From NCBI RefSeq assembly GCF_030936135.1, contig NC_082600.1, positions 4,216,001 through 4,280,000 on the forward strand: a stretch of DNA of 64,000 nt, read 5' to 3'. Numbering within the stretch: the first letter of the stretch is position 1; every line of letters begins with the position of its first letter. The position numbers and the translations under genes are program-made. Below the pieces are notes generated by a model that worked only from the letters and a program-made list of their open reading frames with translations, was not told the DNA's origin and ran no database searches. Shown one piece after another: positions 47,481-58,516 of this stretch. The stretch is from Gavia stellata. Taxonomy: Eukaryota; Chordata; Aves; Gaviiformes; Gaviidae.

Positions 47481-49572
47481 CTAGAAATTGAACAAGAAAC
47501 AAAAGCCTGGTTAGAACTGCATGTCAGCAGAAGAAAAAACACCGGCATGGTTTTCCATCAGCTTTCTACGTTCTACTTGCCGTATATAAAATGCATGTAG
47601 TATCTCTGTGTTTACATTTAACAGTACACTCACCTAAGTCAACTGTGATTTTTAATAATCTGGACATACATTTTTACGCACATGCATTTAGCACAAACCC
47701 GGCCTAAGAGTGGTGCTTAGTTCAGGAGGTAAAAAAAAAAAAAAGATAACCTAAACCTAAAGCTTGGAAAAAGCTGGCATTTTTTTAAGCAGCTGTTTTC
47801 CTTATAGTAACTACCTAAATACATATATTTATTCTCCTTATGGTAACTACACAGAAGTATTCAGCAAATGTTGAGGCCCCATTAGGAAACATTGGCTTTC
47901 AGAAGGTGGATGGCTCAGAACTTTCTGAAATAAATGGACTTCTCGCATCTTTAGTGGCTAGACAAGGAGACCACACCCAATATTCTAAGCCCTTTCTGAA
48001 AACCAGCCGTTCCTACCCAGCACTAGCCCTTTTCATTTCCAGATTATTCCACGTATATTTCAGCAGTTATCCTTTCACTGCAATGGTGGGTTTGATTAAT
48101 ACCACGTTCAAAGCAATTTTCACTGCCTGTTTCACTGGGCCAATGGCTAACCCATTGTCAAGGCACTTCAGCGGTTAGAAAATCTCAACAAGGAGCAATA
48201 GAATAAAAAGGACAAAACCAAAAGCCTGCTTAGCCACAAAAGCCAAAACCCCATATTGAGTAAAAAACGCAGCCATTTATCAAAGCCAGTTTCAAGGAAT
48301 TTTAATTCTTGGCTCAAAGAGCGCATAAAGGGAGCATCGCACAAGGGCCGCCTCCACTCGGGGAACGACGTGCCTTCTTCGTGTTTTCGCAGGAGCATTG
48401 CGCCGCTTTGCAAACGCGGTGGAGGAGAGGGAGTCAGAGCCTTCGAACACCAGGAGACAACCGCAGTCATTTCCACTAAGACGTATATATTCAAAAAACC
48501 CCACTCGCTCTGCAGGAAGGACGCCCCGAACGACTCCGTCTCTCTCTGACGAGAGGCCGTTACAGGAGCTTGGGAGGCAGCCAAACCCCACCGCAAGCCG
48601 GGCGGCCGCCCTCTCAGAAGCAAATACTTGGGCGGCGGATTGCATCATTCAGCTCGCAGCCTCTCTGGCCTCCGCTCCGCAGTCTCCTTCTATGGAGCAG
48701 GGATGGCCTTTCAGCAGAGAGGGATACGGGAACAGCGCAGAAGGCCCTTGACGTGCCAAACACCCCTGGAAAGGACCTCATCATCAGCTCCACGACGTTT
48801 GCTGTCATGCCACTCTATTCTCTCAAGTTAAAAACAAAGTCTCTGTCCTCAAGCACTGACTCAGACAGGTTATCTGTCGAAATTAGCAGTGATGAACGGA
48901 CAGCAATGTATCATGTGAATGCTACCACAAGATACAACATACTTGTGACTCCTTAGATTGCAAAAACCCCCACCTTGCAACAGTGCCAATGAGAAGTTGA
49001 GAAAGAAAACCAAGTATGAATTTCTGTGAAGTACCTATGCTTTTCCAAAAAAACAGCTGCTAAAATTGCACTTTCTGTTCTGGGAGGGTCAGATCAGGAC
49101 AAGGGCAGCTTCTGCTGCCAGTCACATGTGCCTTTAAATCCAGATTGCTTTGGAATTGCAAGTGTATGGGGAAATGTAAATAAATCCATTTTATGATAAA
49201 TGGTGAGCGGGATTCTCTGCAGCAATCATATTGCTTTTCCTAGTGGGAGTCTACGAACTACTGATACGGAGATCTCATTAGCCAAAACTCATACATGCAT
49301 ATATATATAAAGTGGCGTATATGCATGTACAAACACATGTACAGCTAAACCTCCTTTAAAAGAAAAAAGGATAAAAGGGAGAGCAAAGACCAGTCCTTGG
49401 ACAGTCTGAAGAGATTCAAAAAGCAGGAATGGATTCAATATTTATCACTTTAGAGCAACCCAGCAAAATCGAATAGCGGTATGGTAGTATGATATTTCCA
49501 GCCACAACAGAGAGGCGCATCCCACCGAAGGTCCTGTTTCCCTGGGGTTTGTAAGGTGGACACGTCGCTAAC
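47481..49572 (-). other. DDHD1: DDHD1 intron, last
   Basis: A GT-AG intron of about 2.1 kb. It contains a CpG-rich patch at about 48340-48680. In some vertebrate DDHD1 isoforms an additional small exon is expected between these two exons. I looked for a phase-compatible frame with the corresponding Leu/Phe-rich peptide on the minus strand and did not find one, though a diverged exon could be missed by eye. Confidence 0.75.
48340..48680. other. CpG-rich patch inside the last DDHD1 intron
   Basis: CG dinucleotides are much denser here than in the flanking AT-rich intron (GGCCGCC, GCGCCGC, AACGCGG, GGCGGCCGCC, GGGCGGCGG). Open frames of about 115-150 codons on both strands overlap it, which is common in GC-rich DNA, and none has a domain I recognise. 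It could be an orphan CpG island, an antisense promoter or an old GC-rich insertion. Confidence 0.5.
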
Positions 49573-49755
49573 CTGTGGGTTCGAGAAAGCCCGAGCTGCT
49601 GTGCAGGAAAGGCGGCGTCCCAACGGTTGTGGCCTTCTTGTCGTCCCCCTCGGCTCCGTCTTTTCCCGTCTCAAGCGTTTGTGGGGTGGTTGTACTAGAT
49701 CGACCAAATCTCGAAAAAAGTATCCCGCCGAGGCCCTTACCAATACTCGCAGCTC
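49573..49755 (-). CDS. DDHD1: DDHD1 coding exon: Ser/Thr-rich linker inside the DDHD region
   Basis: Acceptor GAATGCAG, donor CACAGGTTAGC, 183 bases. Two bases finish a Gly codon, then the exon reads AASIGKGLGGILFSRFGRSS, a Thr-, Lys- and Glu-rich stretch, and ends FLHSSSGFLEPT plus one base. The IGKGLGG...FSRFGRS part matches the family well. The Ser/Thr/acidic part is the low-complexity loop that interrupts the DDHD domain in DDHD1 and is probably disordered and phosphorylatable (inference). It splices in frame to the last exon at 47480. Confidence 0.95.
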
Positions 49756-51033
49756 CTGCATTCAGCACAGAGGAAAAAAACCAAAAAACCAAGCACATGG
49801 GCAGCTAAATCAAACCATAAATTAAAGTCACTGTAGCACCCATGAATCAGAGTTGAGTGACAGATGAAGGAAAACACTATTCATGCTTTTCTAGGGTGGG
49901 AACAGCTTATCTGACTTATGTGTACACTGTTTATCGTGAGACTCATCTAGTGTACAAGCAGAGGCTATAATTTGGAAACTGTAGTTAGGGGAACAAAAAT
50001 ACATGAGAACGCTTCTGCAGCAAGAAATCTAGTACTTCTACAGATATGTTGTAATTCCTCTTTCATAAAAAGTCTAAGACTAAGACAAAAATGCTTTATA
50101 ACAATGTTAGTACCTTCTGCATATAAAGAACCCACCAAGACATCTAAGACGCTCCTCCCATTAAGGGTCCTTAGGTTGGCTTTGCCCTCGCAGACATTTA
50201 GAAATGCTAGCTCACCCTCTAACAGGACTATTTTGGTTGCTCAGGAAGAGGGGTGTAAAAGTTAAGACCAGATCTGTCATGTTTTCTCCCGACTTTGCTG
50301 CCACCTTATGGACACAACATTAAAGTTACTGTAGTAACGCAGCAAAAAGCAACCCTGCTGTGAAATACCGCTGATCTCCACTTAAGGACTAAACTGTTTT
50401 TATATACTTTACTTATTTGATTGGGAAGACTCCTGGCACTAGGTCACATTAGCCTTCTTCCAAATCCCACATAGAGAGCTAAAAAAAAAGCCTTGAGTCA
50501 ACAAAAACTGCAAGTGCATGCTCAAACATAAGCTTCAGTCAAAGTGAATTTAAGCTCAGTTAAACCAGGGCTTATTTTGAATCAGAAAGCCAGAAGGGGA
50601 CAGACTTCATATTAAACCAGCCTCAATTTCCTATTGTAAAATTGTGAGTTAAATGGAACAACTTACGTAGGAGAAAAATCACTCTAGTTGCCAATACCAG
50701 AAAATGTAGTCACAAAATAAGCTTTACATTTTTTTTTTTCCATGAAGTACAGTGGAAACTATTAAATGATCAGGATGTTACTTCAATGAAGCAGACAACA
50801 ATAAGGCAGCAATAGCATAAACTCCTTGACCCACATCCTCTTCCCGCAAGCCTTGACTCCGGTGTATGTAAACTGTCTTTTCTTCAAAGTAAATGTCAGT
50901 TGGGATTAAAATAAGTCATACACCTATACAGAACAAACTGAAACAGCCAGGAATAGCTTGTTGTAGCTCAAACAGCAAAGCTCTATAAGAAGGTCCTATA
51001 TAAAATAAAAAAAAGGACATGAAGAACAATCAC
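49756..51033 (-). other. DDHD1: DDHD1 intron
   Basis: A GT-AG intron of about 1.3 kb, AT-rich, without repeats or open frames that I can support as genes. Confidence 0.85.
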
Positions 51034-51286
51034 CTAATATACTCGCTTTGCCTATGTTTGTTATAGACTCCCCGTAGTGGCGTCGAACCATGACTGGTGA
51101 AGTAGTCGGGCTTGGTGCAGTTGAAACACTTTCACCATCAGTAACTGAGGTAGGTTCTTTTGTTGGGTTGAGAAAACTTGGCTTCATATGCTCGTAAGGT
51201 AGAGGGTTTGCAGTGTTGTACCAGTGGATCTGGACAGGTGAAATGTTGCTGTAGTGTTTCAGAATTAAAGGTTCTAATCTATAGGC
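51034..51286 (-). CDS. DDHD1: DDHD1 coding exon: central DDHD domain
   Basis: Acceptor CTCTTGCAG, donor TTAGGTGATT, 253 bases (84 codons plus one base). The peptide begins [20 protein letters not shown], continues through [20 protein letters not shown] and a Ser/Thr/Pro-rich stretch ([13 protein letters not shown]), and ends [23 protein letters not shown] directly follows the HPTDPV segment of the previous exon and is the most conserved DDHD-domain block. A longer minus-strand frame extends past the acceptor, but that part is intronic. Confidence 0.97.
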
Positions 51287-53210
51287 CTGCAAGAGTAATT
51301 CAGAAAAGGACATCCTGAGTGTCAAGACTGAAAAAAATCACATTCCATTCCCATATAGAGCCCTCTCCAATCTCAAACCCAAAATATCTGTACCGAGTGA
51401 AGCCTATGAAGTGACAGAACGGTGGCGTTATGTTCTGGTTCACTTTTATTTTCACGGCTTTTATTTTCAGAAGCAGTGTGGCAGCAGGAGCAGGGAGGGG
51501 ATCGTGCCCCTGTACTCGGCGCTGGTGAGGCCGCACCTCGAATGCTGTGTTCAGTTTTGGGCCCCTCACTCCAAGAAGGACATTGAGGTGCTGGAGCGTG
51601 TCCAGAGAAGGGCGACAAAGCTGGTGAGGGGTCTGGAGCACAAGTCTGATGAGGAGCGGCTGAGGGAGCTGGGGTTGTTCAGTCTGGAGAAGAGGAGGCT
51701 GAGGGGAGACCTCATCGCTCTCTGCAACTCCCTGAAAGGGGGTTGTGGTGAGGTGGGTGTTGGTCTCTTCTCCCAAGTGACAGGACAAGAGGAAATGGCC
51801 TCAGGTTGCACCAGGGGAGGTTTAGGCTGGATATTAGGAAAAATGTCTTTACTGAGAGAGCGGTGAAGCACTGGAACAGGCTGCCCAGGGAGGTGGTGGA
51901 GTCACCATCCCTGGAGGTGTTCATAAAATGTGTGGATGTGGCACTGCGGGACATGGTTTAGTGGGCATGGTGGGGTTGGGTTGGTGGTTGGACTTGATGG
52001 TCTTACAGGTCTTTTCCAACCTTAGCGATTCTGTGATTCTATGTATTAGCTGCCTAGTTGGTTGTGCACTCAGTTGCACATTTCTCTGCAACACTTCTAC
52101 TACACGCTGTTACGAACGCACAAGTCGCTGTTAACAGGTGTTCATTGTTATGCATTGACAGAGCAAACTTTATGTACAGTTAAGCTGACTCTGCACAACA
52201 CGGCGGAGAGGGAGGAACGGCTATGTAAACATTTTGTTTGATGACTCTTCACTGATCCCTGTGCAAACCATGAATTGCTGTGCTTATCATAAAAAAATCA
52301 TTTTCTATTGATTCTTTATTTTTCTTTGTTTACTTAGATGTAGAAAAGCATTCTGCACTTCTTTATCTTAAAACTAAGTGAAGTTACCATTTGCAGAGTG
52401 GGACCACAGACTGCAGCCTGACCAATCGTCCCAGATGTCCCAGGAAAATTCTGGTTTTGGGGTAGCTGGAGATGAACAAGATCTTAAGATGAGCAGAACC
52501 AGCATGTTTGGATTGAAATCTGAATGTACTCAGATTCAGGTAGAGTTTAAACACAAAAGTATCCCCAAATTACTATTCTACAGTAAGCATGAAATCCCAA
52601 ATCACACTTGCATCCAAGAAGTTGCCAAGGTGACGCAGATCAAAGGTCCAGCATCCTGCCTTTGGTAACAGCGAACATTGGGTGCCTACGGAAGGGTGTA
52701 AGGACAGGGCAAAGCTATGGCAAAACCGCCCTCCCAAGTACCACCCCACTCTATAACAACCTGGTACTCTGGATCCCTTGGGAAAAAAAACAGTGTCTTT
52801 GTTTTTCTACAGTATCTTGTAACCTGCTTGTGAAGCCTTTTTTAACAGCAGTATCATCTTTGGACGGATGATGTTTAACGGAAGTCAGCAAGTTAAACAC
52901 ACGTTAGAACTTGACTGAGAAGGATTATTTCCTATGTCTTTGCAAAAAAAAAAGCAAAGCAGAGTAATCTCAAATCTTATGCTTATCAATATGAAAAGAG
53001 AAGCAAAGTATATGTATTTAAGGCAGTTATTTGTGGAAACTGTCATTCTACAGTTACAAAACCCAAGACATTGTACAATAATCGTCAACAAATAGTCCTG
53101 TGCTGGAACATACTTGTGTTGATTCACAAGCTTTGAAGATCACACATTATCACACAGCTGATGCTTAAAAATAGTCAAGGTAAAAGCTTGCAACTGCAAT
53201 TAAAACTCAC
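51287..53210 (-). other. DDHD1: DDHD1 intron with antisense CR1 insertion
   Basis: A GT-AG intron of about 1.9 kb. A CR1 fragment on the opposite strand takes up about 30 percent of it and begins about 190 bp from the exon at 51034-51286. I see no additional exon. Confidence 0.85.
51477..52042 (+). mobile_element. CR1 LINE, 5'-truncated, antisense in DDHD1 intron
   Basis: About 565 bp start GTGGCAGCAGGAGCAGGGAG and carry the ORF2 C terminus ([20 protein letters not shown], then [20 protein letters not shown] and [19 protein letters not shown]). The frame breaks near 51780, where a short deletion relative to the 26691-27262 copy follows LFSQVT. It ends with the TTGGACTTGATGGTC block and a GATTCTGTGATTCTATG tail. 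The element is inactive. Confidence 0.95.
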
Positions 53211-53360
53211 CACTGGATCTGTTGGATGAAAAATATTTAGTAAGCGGTTACAAATTGTTCTGGGCAGAATATGATCTTGACTTCCGCTATTTCCTGGACG
53301 GATGCCACGCAATGCCAAAAACACTGCTAAAGGAGATCCCATACAGAAGAAATTCTCAAC
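53211..53360 (-). CDS. DDHD1: DDHD1 coding exon: start of DDHD domain
   Basis: Acceptor CTCCTTAG, donor GTGAGT, exactly 50 codons in phase 0. The peptide begins VENFFCMGSPLAVFLALRGI, passes RPGNSGSQDHILPRTIC and ends NRLLNIFHPTDPV. FFCMGSPLAVFL and FHPTDPV are hallmark motifs of the intracellular PA-PLA1 family, and the Asp of HPTDP is probably the first of the four DDHD residues. SEC23IP and DDHD2 share the motif pattern, but this wording is DDHD1. Confidence 0.98.
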
Positions 53361-56300
53361 CTAAGGAGAGATTTCATCCATGTTAATAAGGATGGAAATA
53401 ATGCTTTCTAACATGGCTGGATTGGATTTCTCTCTTTCAACTGATTTCTCAGTTTCAGGTGAGGGACTCGTATAGTATTAGTAAGTCAAAACAGGGAAGA
53501 CCACTGTAACATACATACTATAACATGAAGGTTAATTTTCCCATTTCCCTTTGCTGTAAGAAGTGTTACATGTTGTGATGCTACATAGATGGAAAACTGA
53601 AAAACAAGTCGGATATTTGAACTGAAAGAGGTCTACCAACACTGGAAAAGCTGGAGCGAGAAGAAGTGGGAAGACACTAAGGAAATGTGAGGAGTTTCAC
53701 AAGACTCAAGTCCAATTTCTCATGAAACTTCCCAAAGCTTACCACAGCTCCTTAACCTTACCCTAACCAAGTACTCCGTGATTTGTTCTGCTACACACAC
53801 CCACTGATGAAGTAGAAGCGCAAGCTACACTGAGTATTAAAGACAACCTAGAGAATACTTACAGTAGTCACACACACATACAGGCTGGTGTTATGTACAA
53901 CCTCTTAAAAACAACTCGCGTTAAGCGAATGGAATGTTGCTTGTCAAAAGTGCCACCACGTCAGACGTTAGGAACCACTACCCAGGACAGGTACGGCACA
54001 CGGAGTGACTCTGCGGGCTACTCTCACGCCGTCCAAAGCTACCAGGACTTTGCTCTAAAAGGACTGCTTCTAACAGCGAGAGGCAATGGAGTAAACCTGA
54101 ACTGCGACCGCTAACCCATCTGACAAAGGTCGCTGAACATGCATCAGCGGTAACGACTTTTGGTCACTACCAACCTGGGCTGGGATTCAACAGTAACCTA
54201 GAGGTGAATGGCTTCGTATCCCATTACCACTCCTCAGACATCGTCTCCTAGAAACATCAAATGTAAAACTCTGCGGTCAAAAATATTTTCAGAAGTCAGA
54301 ATTACTTTTTAACCTTTAGAATATTTTCTTATAGGAAAAACTAATTTTACCATTATCAGAACTTCACTGCAGCTTTCCCAGTAGTAGCGCCCAGTTTGCA
54401 GGGCACTACAACTGAGCAACTCCTAGTGCGCTGCTACTTAACCAGCAAGAGAAATTGCTGCGTTCTTGCTAAGCGCACGTGGTGGATGCTTGGATTCATA
54501 TGTGCCTTCGCCATATGTCAGCGCATGGAGCAAGGGTGTAGAAATAATGCTCCATTTCATCTATCAGACTCCAGCACTGCACAGAACTTTCCTCCTCCTT
54601 TGACTTGGCACTGGTACCCCACCTCTTCCTTCCAAAAGGATATGCAAGCCCCAATTCAATGGAAAAAAAGAAATAAATCTAGGTCTTCAGGAAAGCTATC
54701 CAATGTCAGCTGCTGCAAAGCACTGCCCTGTCATCTTACAGTTACTCTAGTCTAGTGCAAAGCTGCTCTCCTTTCTTATAATCAAGCTTTACACAGACCC
54801 TTACACTTTTGCGGTTTGGATTAAAAAAGCTTTCTCACCTTCAAATACAATAGAAACAGATATTCACAGTGCAATCCTTTAAAGGGCATAAGTAACCTGT
54901 AACCCTGTCCATTGATATCTCTGTATCGAGCGCCTGGAGCACACAACGGGTACTCCACAATGTGGAGTCCACAAGTCTTTCTGCTTTAGAAAGAAATCAG
55001 AAAGCGAGCACCAGCTTACACTTGCTAGCTGATGCTTAAAAGATGTTTTCATGAATTCCCCTTAGGCCACTACAGACTAGGCAAAAATCTCAAAAGGTAA
55101 ATAGTTTCAGTGGTGACATGGTGCATGGCTTTTGTTCCGTTACTTCTATTGATAAACACAGGATTAACAGTGTTTGCAGACAGATGCCTTCTTCTGGGAG
55201 GGCTCTGTTCTTTGCTATGTATTTTCTTACAAGCGCAAGCCTTTCAACACTGTCTTCCAGCTCTGGAAATGCTTACAAAGATGAAATACCAATTGGTGGG
55301 TACCTTAATGGGTGGCACCTGACCAATACCAAAGCGGTGAATGCTAAAAATCAAAAGCAAATCTTCCAAAAATAAACTCCTTTAAATTGCAGCCACTACA
55401 CTCTCAGTGTTGTTGCAAAGTGGTCGAAGAGAAGACTGCCATGCTGTGAAACCTACTGGGAATAGAGTTACTAAAGTCTTTGTAGAAAACATTTATTAAT
55501 TTTGGAGTTTCTCCTAGAAGCAGGAGTGAGGCACTTCACATATACTCCTGTAAATGTTTAACAACAGAGAAGAAATGTTTAAGAACATGACCTTTCAGGA
55601 TAGCACTTTTCTGCTGGGTATGATTCATAAACAGGAGACTTAATGAATTTATTTGTATTTTAAGCAGAAGCTGAGCCCAATAGTCATCCATTCAAGTTAA
55701 GACTGCAGTATTTTTAGAATTAAAAAAAAAAAAGCTGAATGAGCCAACAGAAGTGAGGCAGCACAGCTCTTTTGTGCGTAGGTAAGCGTGGGGGACAAAT
55801 GAACATGTTTAGCGGTGATGTTAAAACAGAAGACACAGAAGGCAATTACAATTTATGTTTCTGTGCTGCCTTTCAGCCTGGAGGATCCCAAACGTCCTGC
55901 CAGAGTGAGGAAATACAGACCTCTGCCGCAGCCTCTACCCATTCCTGCACCCATGAATGTTCTGCAGCCTTAGAAGACAAAGGGAAGAGACTTATACCAG
56001 TATTGCATGGGGCATTGAACTGGGTGCTTGTGTGTTGAACTGCTACGACACATTTCTGCATTCAGTTTAAAGGCTTCCTCCTCTCAGATAAGGCTGCACA
56101 TCAGCATCCCATTAAGCTCTCATAATTCTTGTACATGTGGTAAATCAGTAGTATCTTATAAACAATTTGTGATAGTTGTTATCAACGTTGACATCACTGT
56201 CAGATGATGCTACATAGAAACCACAAAGTCAAGTACAAGCTGAAGCTTCTTCCGGAAGAGTTTCTGTAACCCTGGGGGAATGAGAAGTGCTAAGGAATCC

Positions 56301-58440
56301 TGAAGCACTTTGGACCAGCACATTGACAAGCCCAGATTTAAATGAATTTCCATCTCAGTATTAAGGAGCAACTGAGGTACGTCCTGCCCTCTTCTTCCCT
56401 ACTGAGATTGAAAATCATCCTACAACATGGTTATTTTCATGCACCACAGAGTCATAAAGAGGTGGGTGTTGCACCATTCCCCATGTTTTCATCTTCTTCA
56501 GCCCCTTTAGCCTTTAACTCCAATTCCTGTTACATAGCTGGTGGGGAGAAGGCTGCGCTTCTAAGCTTTAAATTTACAACGGGGTGTTGGCTTTGCTTTT
56601 AACCCACGCAGGTCCTAATGATTTAGCAGTTTATTCAATTGTGCCATCTGAGGAGAAGCAGAGGAGAGAGCGCCCTAAGGATACCTCGCCCTCAAGTTCT
56701 CATTCTGGTGGCTTGGTCAATACATTATTAGAGCACAAGACACTCCATATCTTCAAGGTTTTTTTTTTTCTCCCCAAAGGGTCAGTTGAACGCAGATCAT
56801 TTCCTCTAATATTAAATACCAGCCAAGTTAGCTGCTGTATTTATTCTTACACTTGTCTTGCCAAAAGCTACCGTTGTGCTTGCTCAACATCAAGCAAGCT
56901 TAACTCTGCTTAATGTAGGACTAGTGACTTCCTCTCATCCTGGGAAGTTTAATTTGTTTCAGTCCATAAAAGAGGCAACACATCGACAGTGGCCAGCTTT
57001 TTCATTACAGCTGTACATGCCCATTTTGTCGTGTAATACAGCCTAAAGAGATCAGTCAAAGACTCCAGTCTCTGGCGTCACACAGACCAAAGTAACTTGT
57101 GGATCAAACACTTGTAGTTAATAGCAACTCATGATCAAACGAGAGCTCTGGTCTGCCATGAACAGCCAAGGTGCTGGTACCTGGTACCTACAAAGCAGTT
57201 TGTTCTCTTTCAACAAGCTAGTCACCGTCAATAAGCTGGACCGGCTTGCTGACGAGCAATCGTCTTTCAATGTTATCCTGTTCAAATCCTCCCTCGGCAG
57301 AAGCACTTTGCCATCACGTTCATGGAAAGCCTCTCTCTTCCCCTGGAGCTCTGTTTCAGGCACGGTACTCAAGCAATGGGAGTCACTAGCGTAAAGCTTC
57401 GCAGAAACAAGCATCTTCCTTTCAGTAAGGGTAAGAAAAAGGATGTACTGCAATGGAAAATGACCTAGCAGTAATTTGGATTGATACAGTCCTCTTTTCT
57501 TCCCCCTTTCTTTTCCCCTCCTCTCCTGCTCCCTCCAAAAAGCATCTGTTCAAAAAAAATCTTCAGTTTAAACACAACTGAGTGAAGAATGATCTTTCAC
57601 AGAGCTGGAGGAGTATCAGCCTGACTCCAGCTTCCTTGATGGTAGAGATAATAACATGATACATGCTTTTAAACAGTGATGAAAAGGAGGCGGCTATGAC
57701 AACTTGAATTATGGTTAGTTTCCTCTTTTTTATGGCTCAAGATTGATCTTGGCTTCTAGGAGTCCTTCTGAACTCAGAAGGAAAGAAAAATGGCAAGTTA
57801 AGAAAGAATAATCTATTTTCCTCTCATCTATCATGTCACATGGTTTAACATTTCAGGATATAGTCGAGCAACTAGAAAGTGTTGTACATCCCACCAAGAA
57901 CCTAGAAAATGCCTTTTCCCAACAATATGAAATTGTAGCAATTTATACAGCTGATTAGCAAGCAATCTATTTCATGAGACTAAAAGTAACTTGTGCTAGC
58001 TGTCAAACCAGTGTAATTTGGAAGGAAAATCCACTGCTGGAGGAAATTCAATCAGATTTGCTCAGATATGTGACATGGTAGAAGTAGTCCCCAAGGAAAA
58101 TGGATTAGTCAGCAAAGCAGAAGTGAAACTGTTTAAGATACATGATTAATGTAATTTGCCAAACAGCTTTTACCTTCCCACATAGTTGTACGTGTGTGTA
58201 ATATATTAAGAATCTATATACAGGCTTGTATTTACAGATAAACATATTTGTAATAAATAGGGGTATATGAATACAGTAAAATGTTTACACACACACATAC
58301 TACAACCGATACATTAAAATTATTCTACCAACATCATGTCTGGGGACATGGGGAAAAAAAAGTAAGTAGAATTACTCATATTGCAGGTGTATTTTTATAG
58401 CAAGTAGAACATTCAGTAAAAACCTCTCGAACATACATAC
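53361..58440 (-). other. DDHD1: DDHD1 intron, 5.1 kb
   Basis: GT-AG intron. I see no CR1, no recognisable exon and only short open frames without known domains. The sequence is AT-rich with scattered short homopolymers. Confidence 0.85.
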
Positions 58441-58516
58441 CTTAAATTTTAAGACAGGTGGTTTTGATATGGTGGATGCCTTTAACCCATGTAACCTCTC
58501 TTCTATCTCTCTCAAC
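58441..58516 (-). CDS. DDHD1: DDHD1 small coding exon: linker between lipase motif and DDHD domain
   Basis: This 76-bp exon was found by extending the frame from its neighbours; it is too short to stand out as an open frame. Acceptor TTTTCTAG, donor GTATGT. One base completes an Arg codon, then 25 codons read LREIEERLHGLKASTISKPP and VLKFK. The charged helical start (REIEERLHGLK) is conserved in DDHD1, while the Ser/Thr/Pro part is variable. It joins the exons at 60654-60916 (phase 2) and 53211-53360 (phase 0) without a frame error. Confidence 0.95.

Noticed and set aside
48168..48956. Overlapping 115-150-codon frames around the CpG-rich patch as a novel gene
   Set aside because: Several frames on both strands are open together, which points to composition rather than coding. 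The patch itself is kept as a finding.
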